Shown in pieces: positions 1-7,026 of a DNA stretch of 64,000 nt (the first letter of the stretch is position 1; the number at the start of each line of letters is the position of its first letter). A model generated the notes under the pieces. That model did no database searches and was not told the DNA's origin. It saw only the letters and a program-made list of their open reading frames with translations. Made by a program: the position numbers and the translations under genes. This stretch comes from Methanospirillum sp. (GTDB taxonomy: Archaea; Halobacteriota; Methanomicrobia; Methanomicrobiales; Methanospirillaceae): the NCBI GenBank assembly GCA_012728895.1, contig JAAYEG010000038.1, positions 1 through 64,000 of the forward strand, given 5' to 3'.

Positions 1-127
1 CCGGATCGATCCTCAGGGACATCAACGAGGAGTGGATTACTGGCAAAAGATATTTGCTAATGGAAGAGTGATGATGATCCGGGGAGACAGGGTCCGAGGG
101 AAATTACAGCACTTCTGAGACGCTACC
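1..127 (+). mobile_element. Right end of an IS256-type insertion sequence
   Basis: The window opens inside a transposable element. A short reading frame at 3-71 reads like the C-terminus of a Mutator/IS256 transposase. It is followed by a non-coding stretch ending at about 100-127 in AAATTACAGCACTTCTGAGA then CGCTACC. IS256-family elements end in inverted repeats of this style (an AATT(A/T)ACA... start and a final CACTACC/CGCTACC). The left end lies outside the window, so the inverted repeat cannot be matched and no target duplication can be shown. The boundary near 127 is inferred from the repeat style and is good to a few bases. Confidence 0.5.
3..71 (+). CDS. IS256-type transposase, C-terminal end (partial)
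   Basis: The open frame entering from the left edge ends with SILRDINEEWITGKRYLLME and one more Glu before a TGA at 69-71. The pattern of an acidic helix, then EW-x-TG-(K/R)RY-L-x-ME, is the usual C-terminus of Mutator/IS256 transposases, so this is probably the last 22 residues of such an enzyme. The catalytic DDE residues would lie outside the window. Whether the copy is intact cannot be judged. The identification rests on a short stretch and on the terminal-repeat-like sequence just after it. Confidence 0.45.
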   Translation, partial: GSILRDINEEWITGKRYLLMEE

Positions 128-142
128 ATCTCTGGAGAGGCC

Positions 143-439
143 ATGCACAAGGACGAGTTGATAATTCTGCACCAGATGCTCTCGGAGATCAAGGAATTCT
201 TCGAGGCGACGAGTCCCGATCTGCATTTTTCCCAGTACAGGGCGCTCAGGATCACCCCGACGCAAATCCATAAGAGCAAACTCGAGCACAAATACGCGAT
301 CTTCGTACTCGGCGCCGAGATCGCGAACGCGATGAGGACCGTGGAGTTCTCGGCGTCGAACCGGATCTCGGCCAGGATGAGGGAACTGGCCGAGAAGACG
401 ATGAAGGAGATCGAGCTGCTCCAGCAGCAGCCGCAGTGA
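143..439 (+). CDS. UPF0058 family protein
   Basis: This 98-residue protein begins MHKDELIILHQMLSEIKEFF, the hallmark N-terminus of the archaeal UPF0058 family, which is widespread in methanogens and other euryarchaea and has no established function. It is predicted to be soluble and largely helical, with a middle HKSKLEHKYAIFVLGAEIA segment that is also typical. The length matches the family. The start is supported by a good Shine-Dalgarno sequence (GGAGAGG, 134-140) two bases before the ATG. The next gene starts with a GTG at 436 that overlaps this stop (GTGA), so the two are probably co-translated. The presumed insertion sequence ends only about 15 bases before the start, so the native promoter may have been displaced. 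Confidence 0.9.
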   Translation: MHKDELIILHQMLSEIKEFFEATSPDLHFSQYRALRITPTQIHKSKLEHKYAIFVLGAEIANAMRTVEFSASNRISARMRELAEKTMKEIELLQQQPQ

Positions 440-993
440 CGTCGTTCCTCATGGAGCCGGGAATTCCCACCATCGACGACGCCCTGGGGCCGCTTATCGA
501 GACGCTTCGGGAAGGGGCCGACCCTGCTGTCCGTGCGTTCGCCGCCCTGACCCTCGCGAAGTGCGGGCGCTCCGCCGTCCTGGCGCCCCTCGTCGCAGCC
601 CTCGGGGACACGGAGAAGGTGGTCCGCCGCGCAGCGGCGCAGTCGCTCGCCGGGATCGGGCCCGAGGCGGTCCCGGTCCTTGTCGCCGCGCTCGGCGACC
701 CGTCCTGGATCGTCCGCTACCGGGCGGCCGAGGCACTCGGGATGATCCGAGACCCCCGCGCCGCCCCGGCGCTCATCGGCATGCTCGGGGATCCGGAGGA
801 CCATGTCCGGTTCATGGCCGCGAAGGGGCTGGCGCTCGACCCGGGCGGGCCGGCGACGGACGCCCTGATCGGGCGGCTCGACGACAGAAACCCCTACGTC
901 CGGCGGATGGCCGCGGAAGCCCTGAGGAACGCCCCGACCCCCCTCGGCGATGCCGTCGCCTCTAGGATCCGGGAGCTCTCGCCGGGCGGGTGA
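436..993 (+). CDS. HEAT-repeat (PBS-lyase-like) protein
   Basis: A 185-residue protein built of about five HEAT-like helical repeats of around 31 residues. Recurrent patterns include VRAFAALTLAKCG, VRRAAAQSLAGIG, VRYRAAEALGMI, VRFMAAKGLAL and VRRMAAEALRNA, each with the V-R-x-x-A-A-x-x-L core of the phycobilin-lyase-type HEAT repeat. Such scaffolds mediate protein-protein contacts; the partner is unknown. There is no signal peptide or membrane segment. The start is the GTG at 436 overlapping the UPF0058 stop; an ATG at 451 is a possible alternative. Its stop is directly adjacent to that of the convergent gene at 994-1770. Confidence 0.85.
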   Translation: MTSFLMEPGIPTIDDALGPLIETLREGADPAVRAFAALTLAKCGRSAVLAPLVAALGDTEKVVRRAAAQSLAGIGPEAVPVLVAALGDPSWIVRYRAAEALGMIRDPRAAPALIGMLGDPEDHVRFMAAKGLALDPGGPATDALIGRLDDRNPYVRRMAAEALRNAPTPLGDAVASRIRELSPGG

Positions 994-1770
994 TCAGAGG
1001 GCAGCCAGGCGACGCCAGTAGGAACCGCAGTCGCCCGGGCAGAACCCCCCGATGCAGAGATGATCGGCATCGAGGACCGCGAGGGCCGTCGCGATCTCCT
1101 CCTGCCCAGGGTCGACCAGGTAGACCGTCCTCCGCCCGTACTGGTCGATCAGCCCGGCGAGGTCGGCCGCCCGGCGGCCCGGGAGGGCGAACGGGCGCTG
1201 GTGGTCGAGCAGGACGTCGAGCGCGTCCTCATCCGGATCCGGGCAGTAGACGAACGTGAACGGGTTCGCGAGGTCCTCGAGCTCCTCCCGCACCGGGGTG
1301 TCCGCGATCAGGACGTGCCCGGCGACGCCGGCGTCCCGCATCGTGCGCGTCAGGGTGCCGACGACGTCCCGCACCGCTGCCCCGGACTCGGCCGGATCGC
1401 CGAAGTACCAGTCCGTCAGCCCGAGCGCGGAGGGGGCAGGCATCGCGACGTGCGGCGATCGGACCACCTCAGCGAGCGCCCGGGCGTCCATCTCGAGGCC
1501 GCCGGGGACGGGGTGGGGTTCGGCCCGGATCACGCCGCAGGGGGCACCCCCGATCGCCTCCCGGAGTCGGTCCGCGTAGAACCGGCCTCCCCCGGCCACC
1601 GCGTCGAGCCCGGCCCGCACCTGGGGGCAGGCCGACTCGAGCAGCCTGAACGTCGTCAGGTCCGCCTCGATTCCCCGCCGCTCCCCGAGCAGGGCCGCGA
1701 GCCGGGAAGGGGCCGGTACCGGGGCCTCTGCCCCGAATCCGCGCTTGTCGAGCCTCGGTCGTGCTGCCAT
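994..1770 (-). CDS. Conserved-looking protein of unknown function (258 aa)
   Basis: I do not recognise this 258-residue soluble protein. It has good codon structure, no signal peptide and no membrane segment. The N-terminal third is rich in Arg, Leu and Ala. The middle has alternating hydrophobic strands and acidic turns (VLIADTPVREELEDLANPF, then FVYCPDPDEDALDVLLDHQ), suggesting an alpha/beta fold. The C-terminus ends with a short cysteine motif, LCIGGFCPGDCGSYWRRLAA, with three Cys within eight residues that could bind metal. It is transcribed divergently from metG, sharing a roughly 40-base interval, and converges with the HEAT gene, the two stops being back to back. Confidence 0.6.
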   Translation of the reverse strand: MAARPRLDKRGFGAEAPVPAPSRLAALLGERRGIEADLTTFRLLESACPQVRAGLDAVAGGGRFYADRLREAIGGAPCGVIRAEPHPVPGGLEMDARALAEVVRSPHVAMPAPSALGLTDWYFGDPAESGAAVRDVVGTLTRTMRDAGVAGHVLIADTPVREELEDLANPFTFVYCPDPDEDALDVLLDHQRPFALPGRRAADLAGLIDQYGRRTVYLVDPGQEEIATALAVLDADHLCIGGFCPGDCGSYWRRLAAL

Positions 1771-1778
1771 CCGCCCGT

Positions 1779-1788
1779 ACTATATATC
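1779..1788 (+). promoter_or_regulatory. TATA-like box of metG
   Basis: ACTATATATC lies about 24-33 bases before the metG ATG at 1812, the spacing expected for a promoter giving a very short or absent leader. It sits in the roughly 40-base gap between the divergent unknown gene and metG and, being nearly symmetric, could serve both directions. Confidence 0.45.
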
Positions 1789-1811
1789 GGATCGCTCTCA
1801 AAAAGCTCTGC

Positions 1812-3812
1812 ATGAGCGATGCACCCCGGCTCGTCACCTGCGGTCTCCCGTACACGAACGGTCCGTGCCACTTCGGCCACCTCCGGACCTACGTGCCGGC
1901 CGACATGTACGTCCGCTACATGCGCCTGCGGGGCGAGGAGGTCGTCTTCATCTGCGGCTCCGACAACCACGGGACACCGATCGTGGTGAGCGCGGAGGCA
2001 GAGGGGACCACGCCGGCGGAGCTATCGCGCCGTTACCACGATCACTTCGACACGACCTTTCGTCGGATGGGCGTCGTCTTCGACCATTTCGGCATGACCG
2101 ACGGCGAGACCAACCACCGCCGGACCCGCCGGATCATCCGGGCTCTCGAGGCGAACGGACATGTCTACGCCGAGCGGGTCGAGCAGTCCTACTGCTCGAG
2201 CTGCCGGCGGTTCCTGCCCGACCGCTACGTCAAGGGGCTCTGTCCCCACTGCGGGGCCGAGGCGCGGGGAGACGAGTGCGACCAGGGCTGCGGCAAGCAC
2301 CTGGAGCCCGGCGAGATCCGGGAGCCGGTCTGCACGGTCTGCGATACGCCGGCGGAGCTCCGGGAGCAGGAGCACTACTTCTTCCGCCTCTCCTCGTTCG
2401 AACCGTTCCTGCTCGAGCACCTCGAACACCTGAAGGGGACCGCGAACGCCCGGAACTACGCGCTCGGCTGGGTCCGCGACGGGCTCCGGGACTGGTGCAT
2501 CACCCGGACGCTGGACTGGGGGGTCCGGTACCCGGGCAGGGAGGACCTGGTCGTGTACGTCTGGGTCGACGCGCCGATCGGGTACATCTCGTTCACCGAG
2601 GAATGGGCAGCCGCCGCCGGCGCCGACTGGCGGCGGTACTGGTGCGGCGGCGCCGAGATCACGCACTTCATCGGCGGCGACATCACCTATCACCACTGCA
2701 TCTTCTGGCCGGCCCTTCTCGAGGGCGCCGGCTACGGCCTGCCGAACGCGGTGGTCGCCTCGGGCATGCTCAAGGTCGACGACCACAAGTTCTCGAAGTC
2801 CAGGGGATACGTGGTCTGGACGAACGAGGACTACCTGGACCTCGGTCTCCCGGCCGACTGTCTCCGCTACTACCTGGTCGCGTCCACGAGCCACACCCGG
2901 GAACTCAACTTCTCCTGGAGGGCCTTCGCCGACCGGGTCAACAACGAGCTGGTCAACACCTTCGGCAACTTCGTTCACCGGACCCTGCACTTCGCCCACA
3001 CCCGGTTCGGCGGTATCCCCGCCGTGGAGGCGGGGGCACCTGTCCTGGAAGCGATCCGGGACACCCTCGCAGCGGTCGACCGCGCGATGGAGGAGTACGA
3101 GTTCAAGGTCGCCGTCGACGCGGTGATGGGTCTCGCGGCGCAGGGCAACAACCTGATCCAGGCGAACGCCCCCTGGAAACTCGTGAAGACCGATCCGGAA
3201 GCGGCTTCCCGGGTGATCGCCGACGCGCTCCAGATCGTGAAGGCGCTCGCGCTTTTGATCGACCCCGTGATGCCGGAGACCGCCGCGCGGATCTGGAGCA
3301 TGCTCGGGCAGCAGGACGGGGTCGAGGAGCACCGGCTCTCGGAGAGCACGGAGCCCCTCGAACCGGGTCACCTCGCACTCCCGGCGCCGCTCTTCGCGAG
3401 GATCGAGGAGACGCGCCTGCAGGAACTTGAGGCGGTGCTCGAGGGGCGCGTGGCAGAGGCCGAACGGCGCGCCCGCTGCGAACCGGACGGGGAGGCGCCG
3501 CTCACGATCGACGAGTTCGCCAGGATGGAGCTCGTGATCGCCCGCGTCGTCTCCGCCGAGCCGATCCAGAACTCGAAGAAGCTCCTCCGCCTCGTGGTCG
3601 ATATCGGGGCCGAGGAGCGGGAGATCGTGAGCGGGATCGCGGGATTCTACGCGCCGTCCGACCTCGTCGGGCGGGACGTCGTCGTGATCGCGAACCTGGC
3701 GCCCGCGACCCTCTTCGGGGTCGAGAGCCGGGGGATGATCCTCGCGGCCGGGGACGAGGCCTCGCTTCTCGTGCCGCTCCGGCCGGTCGAGCCGGGGACG
3801 AGGGTCCGATAA
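1812..3812 (+). CDS. metG: Methionyl-tRNA synthetase
   Basis: A class I synthetase of 666 residues that charges tRNA-Met in the cytoplasm. The HIGH-type signature is HFGH at residues 20-23, and the KMSKS loop appears as KFSKS near residue 327. Between them is the zinc-knuckle insertion with paired cysteines (CSSC, CPHC, CDQGC, CTVC) typical of archaeal enzymes. From about residue 570 there is a C-terminal tRNA-binding OB fold of the EMAPII/Trbp111 type (FARMELVIARVV through SRGMILAA), fused as in many archaeal MetRS. The frame is open further upstream, but the ATG at 1812 is chosen because the family N-terminus begins there and a TATA-like box lies just before it. The gene appears monocistronic and is followed by tRNA-Arg on the other strand. 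Confidence 0.97.
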   Translation: MSDAPRLVTCGLPYTNGPCHFGHLRTYVPADMYVRYMRLRGEEVVFICGSDNHGTPIVVSAEAEGTTPAELSRRYHDHFDTTFRRMGVVFDHFGMTDGETNHRRTRRIIRALEANGHVYAERVEQSYCSSCRRFLPDRYVKGLCPHCGAEARGDECDQGCGKHLEPGEIREPVCTVCDTPAELREQEHYFFRLSSFEPFLLEHLEHLKGTANARNYALGWVRDGLRDWCITRTLDWGVRYPGREDLVVYVWVDAPIGYISFTEEWAAAAGADWRRYWCGGAEITHFIGGDITYHHCIFWPALLEGAGYGLPNAVVASGMLKVDDHKFSKSRGYVVWTNEDYLDLGLPADCLRYYLVASTSHTRELNFSWRAFADRVNNELVNTFGNFVHRTLHFAHTRFGGIPAVEAGAPVLEAIRDTLAAVDRAMEEYEFKVAVDAVMGLAAQGNNLIQANAPWKLVKTDPEAASRVIADALQIVKALALLIDPVMPETAARIWSMLGQQDGVEEHRLSESTEPLEPGHLALPAPLFARIEETRLQELEAVLEGRVAEAERRARCEPDGEAPLTIDEFARMELVIARVVSAEPIQNSKKLLRLVVDIGAEEREIVSGIAGFYAPSDLVGRDVVVIANLAPATLFGVESRGMILAAGDEASLLVPLRPVEPGTRVR

Positions 3813-3820
3813 CAGGGATA

Positions 3821-3895
3821 CGGGCCTGGGGGGATTCGAACCCCCGGTATCCGGGTTAGAAGCCCGGCGCTCTATCCGGGCTAAGCCACAGGCCC
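3821..3895 (-). tRNA. tRNA-Arg (anticodon TCT)
   Basis: Read on the minus strand the sequence folds into a full cloverleaf: acceptor GGGCCTG pairing with CAGGCCC, anticodon stem CCGGG/CCCGG with loop CTTCTAA, and T arm around GGTTCGAATCC. The loop gives anticodon TCT, reading AGA. No 3' CCA is encoded and no intron is visible. It lies between metG and the DUF473 gene. Confidence 0.95.
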
Positions 3896-3906
3896 GCGGG
3901 AGATCT

Positions 3907-3942
3907 CTGTTCGACCCGGGGGCTTATGAAACCGTCGAACAG
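3907..3942 (-). repeat. Perfect 9-bp inverted repeat beside tRNA-Arg
   Basis: CTGTTCGAC at 3907-3915 is matched exactly by GTCGAACAG at 3934-3942, separated by 18 bases that include a TATA-like TTTCATAAG on the minus strand. It lies between the end of the DUF473 gene and the 5' end of tRNA-Arg, so it could be a terminator stem for the first or an operator-like site framing the tRNA promoter. Which it is cannot be told from sequence. Confidence 0.5.
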
Positions 3943-3954
3943 GGAGGAGGGGGA

Positions 3955-4356
3955 TCAGCCGGCGTGGCAGCACGGCGCCCGGACCACGTCGACCCGCGTC
4001 GGCCCGAAGATGGCGCGGTCGACCACGCTCTTGACCGTCGAGTCGGCGCAGTAGCGTACCTGGACCCGGACCGAGGTTCGCTCGCGCTCCTCGTAATGCG
4101 TTCCGGACGAGAACTCGATCAGTCGCTTCATGGAGACCGCGATCGAGAGGACGTCGACCAGGATCCCGCGGTCGCCCGGGTACAGGTCCTCCGAGTCGAC
4201 GCTGGTCATGAACACGTGGTCGCCCGGCTCGATGTTGGCGATCGTGATCACGTTGTGGGCCGACTGGACCTCGAGCGTCCGCGGCAGTCCACGCTTGAGC
4301 TCCCTGAGGATCTCGGGGGAGAGGCTGGTGAGGGCAGGAATCTCCATCGCGATCAC
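3955..4356 (-). CDS. DUF473 family protein
   Basis: A 133-residue soluble protein with the features of the methanogen DUF473 family, including the N-terminal MEIPALTSLSPEILRELKRG and the following RTLEVQSAHNVITIANI and GDHVFMTS segments. Function is unknown. The C-terminus carries a Cys-Cys-His (APCCHAG) that could bind metal. The GTG at 4356 overlaps the stop of the upstream PAC2-type gene (GTGA), so the two form an operon; the ATG at 4347, three codons in, is an equally credible start given the family N-terminus. The tRNA-Arg gene and an inverted repeat follow. Confidence 0.8.
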   Translation of the reverse strand: MIAMEIPALTSLSPEILRELKRGLPRTLEVQSAHNVITIANIEPGDHVFMTSVDSEDLYPGDRGILVDVLSIAVSMKRLIEFSSGTHYEERERTSVRVQVRYCADSTVKSVVDRAIFGPTRVDVVRAPCCHAG

Positions 4357-5081
4357 CCGTACATCGGGAGGTTCTCACGCTTCTGGGAGACCTCGGTGGA
4401 CTGGACCTCCTCGGACAGCCGGTGCATGGTCGCCTCGATCTCCTCGGCCTGGTCGATCAGGGGCTGCATGTCGAGCTCCAGGCTGTAGAGCCGGTTCAGG
4501 ACGTCGAGCGTCGCGGCGGCGGCCCGCGGGTCCGGCGCGTTCACCGTCTCGCCCAGGAGGCCGATCCCGGGGATCCCGCGGATCTTGCACTCGGTGAGGA
4601 GCGAGGACGCGATCCCCGAGATCGAGCCGACCGGCAGGAACTGGGTGAGCCCGGAGATCCGGGCGAGCGCCTCTTCGGTGGTGGCGACCCCGAAGACCCG
4701 TTTTTCGGGCTCGTTTGTGACCACGCCGGCAAGGGCAACCACCTCCTTGGGGCGCTGGGGGTCGAGCCAGTCCATGATCCCGTTCGCGACCTCGTAACAG
4801 ATCATCGGGTGGACCGGGATGTCGGCCACCACCGCGACGAGCGGGGTCTTCTCGTAGATCCGGACGGGGACGTTGATCAGGCCCTTGGCCATCATCGCGA
4901 ACGGCGGGAAGTACTTGCTCGTCATGGTCCCGATCAGGGGGAACTCGAGCTGATCGACCAAGTACTGGAGCGCTATTGAGCCGACGAGGCCGCTCCCGGG
5001 AAAACCCATCATGACGGTCTGGGACTCGTCCGAGAGCGGTTTGGCCATTATTTTGATATCGGTCGAGGGTTCGGGAGCCAT
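4353..5081 (-). CDS. PAC2-family protein, proteasome-assembly-chaperone homologue
   Basis: A 242-residue protein of the archaeal PAC2/DUF75 family, related to the ATP-independent chaperones PbaA and PbaB, which are homologues of eukaryotic proteasome assembly factors. The diagnostic segments are the glycine-rich MMGFPGSGLVGSIALQYL near the N-terminus, then IPVHPMICYEVANGIMDWL, and RGIPGIGLLGETVNAPDPRAA, followed by a helical C-terminal tail (residues 200-240) probably forming a coiled coil. The frame is open further upstream, but the ATG at 5081 is chosen because the extension would run into the divergent gene at 5116 and lacks family-like sequence. It heads an operon with DUF473. The role in proteasome assembly is a family inference. 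Confidence 0.85.
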   Translation of the reverse strand: MAPEPSTDIKIMAKPLSDESQTVMMGFPGSGLVGSIALQYLVDQLEFPLIGTMTSKYFPPFAMMAKGLINVPVRIYEKTPLVAVVADIPVHPMICYEVANGIMDWLDPQRPKEVVALAGVVTNEPEKRVFGVATTEEALARISGLTQFLPVGSISGIASSLLTECKIRGIPGIGLLGETVNAPDPRAAAATLDVLNRLYSLELDMQPLIDQAEEIEATMHRLSEEVQSTEVSQKRENLPMYG

Positions 5082-5115
5082 CAGGTTATCATAGGATATC
5101 CCTCTAAAAAGTATT

Positions 5116-5436
5116 ATGGAAGAGTTCGAGGTGAAGAGAGGCATGACGAAGGACCTCGCCGAGCGGATCCCGGTCGAGCTCCGGAACCATTTCGGTCGGG
5201 AACCGGAGCCAGCCGGAGATGGGTTCGCCATCTCCTACGGCGCGATCCGCCGGCTCATCGTCAGGCCAGGCGCGACGGGAAAGACGCTGACGGTTGAGAT
5301 CGAGACCGACCCGGGGGTCGGCGACGACGCGGTGATCCTCGACACGATCCGGAAGCGGAACGCGTTCCTCGAGGCCGCCACCGGCTTCTCGTCGAAGGAG
5401 CGGGTCAAGCGGTCGAAAAAGAAGGCCGGCGAGTGA
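5116..5436 (+). CDS. Small methanogen protein, DUF5611-like
   Basis: A 106-residue soluble protein starting MEEFEVKRGMTKDLAERIPV. It resembles a small methanogen family that I believe is DUF5611, of unknown function. The body alternates short strands (FAISYGAIRRLIV, KTLTVEIETD) with helices, and the last 15 residues are a Lys-rich tail (SKERVKRSKKKAGE) that may bind nucleic acid or be disordered. It is divergent from the PAC2 gene over only 34 bases, which hold an A+T-rich stretch (CTCTAAAAAGTATT) acting as a likely promoter. The family name is from memory and less certain than the gene itself. Confidence 0.7.
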   Translation: MEEFEVKRGMTKDLAERIPVELRNHFGREPEPAGDGFAISYGAIRRLIVRPGATGKTLTVEIETDPGVGDDAVILDTIRKRNAFLEAATGFSSKERVKRSKKKAGE

Positions 5437-7026
5437 TCACTCGCGCGTTCATATCCACCCCTGCGCGCGTGGGCGACCCGACCGGTCTGCCGGGAGAGAC
5501 CACCACCCCCTGACCCCGAGCCCGGAGGCGGGCGATGATGGTGGCTGCGGCCGAATCAGCCGGTTGCCTTCGTTGCGCACGGGAGATCGCGCGGGAGGCC
5601 GGCCCGGCCTCGAGGGGCTCCCCGGCGTTCCTGCGCGGCCCTGTCCCGATCCCGTGACCGCAGCGGGCGGCATGTCTCCCCGGTCGAACGTTCCCGGGAG
5701 GGTGCCCCGGTGACAGGCTGCCGGATTCGCCTGAAGCCGGGAGGGGGTCGCCCTCCTGCCCCGGCTACTGCGCGAACGGTACCGGAGCACGGGCCTTTTT
5801 CCGGTTCGACCGGCCCGAGGCGGGGGGGGGCTCTCTGGGGGGGTGATCGTGCCGGTCGCCCGTTGGCCCGATCGATACGGGACGGCAGGTGCTCCTGGAT
5901 GAAATCGGCTCGAGCGGACCCGGAAAGGCGGAAATGTCCGCCGAAGCCGGCGAGACGAGCCCGGACGGGCCGGATGTGGGTTTCAGGACGGTTGGCCGGA
6001 GGGACCCCGAACGGGCTCCCGTCGGCGGCTGCCGGGAGGCCGCAGGGCCGGATCCGTGTCAGGCATCGCCCGGCATCCTCGGACCGATGGGGGTTCGGCC
6101 CGGGCTCGCCGGCAGGTTCGTCCGGGGTATTCAAGCGGGCCAGCGGATGCTCTCCCGGCAGACCGGCGGCGGGCGGGATGGCGGCCCGCGCCGCCGTGTG
6201 GAGACCTGCCGGACGTGTCCCGGATCGGTTGGTAGATATCGGATGCACCGGGACATCTCCGTCTCATTCCTGCCTGACGGGACCGTGCGTGCGCCGTGTT
6301 CTCCGCGGAAAACCGGGCGGGACAGAGTAGACGGTGGTGAACAGGATGACATGACGGCTCGTGCTGTGGTAGTTGAACCCCCTCGCGAATCCCCCGGATC
6401 CGGAGCAGGCGAAGAGAGTCGGGACTGCCTTCGATGACATGACGTAGAAGATGCTGGCAACGGGTGCCATTCAGGACCCGGGTATCTACGCAGACACCCG
6501 CGGAGGCATCGCCCTCCGGGACGATGGCGGTCAGACAGGGTCCGGCCTGATCTATTCCCTGGTGACGGCCCCCTGGACGAAGCCGTTCATGAACTGCCCT
6601 GTTCGGGCGGTCCTCGACATCGACCGGTCGATCGCGGCGAACGAGCGCTTGTAACGTTCGGACAGCGAGAGCGTGACAGTGGCGGGGAACGGGGGGATCT
6701 GGACGGTCGGCCCTCCCGGGGGATCACCGATCGCTCCGCCCTCCTCGCGCCCTGACCCGGCAGCCCCGCTCTCCGGCGCGTGCCCCTGGAACCAGCAGCC
6801 GGGGCTCCACCCATCGCGCCACCCCCTCGACGAGGGTCGCGATGGGCGACGGTCGCTCTCGGTGCGTTGCCCACAGAACGCTGTCGATCGGTTCCAGGAC
6901 CGTCTCCCCCGATGGAGAATCCCTGTGCCCCCGGCTCGAAGTGGGCCGCGGTCAAGACAGGACGGAGCCTGGCGGAAAAACGATTGCCTGTTTGAAAATC
7001 GGCGAAAAAGCGAACGGCCGGGCGAT
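5437..7026. other. 1.6-kb stretch without a convincing gene
   Basis: Several frames stay open here because of the high G+C content, but none shows a recognisable family, a good ribosome-binding site or the protein-like composition of the neighbouring genes. On the minus strand between about 6560 and 6960 two short protein-like stretches occur in different frames (for example PSPIATLVEGVARWVEP, and SERYKRSFAAIDRSMSRTA ending near 6562). They may be remains of a decayed gene. No tRNA, CRISPR or insertion-sequence signature is visible. Confidence 0.5.

Noticed and set aside
37-804. Minus-strand open frame over UPF0058 and the HEAT gene
   Set aside because: Composition is Arg/Asp/Gly rich and opposite two good genes.
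5556-6437. Several overlapping open frames in the gene-poor stretch
   Set aside because: All are low-complexity and overlap each other on both strands; no ribosome-binding site or family match.
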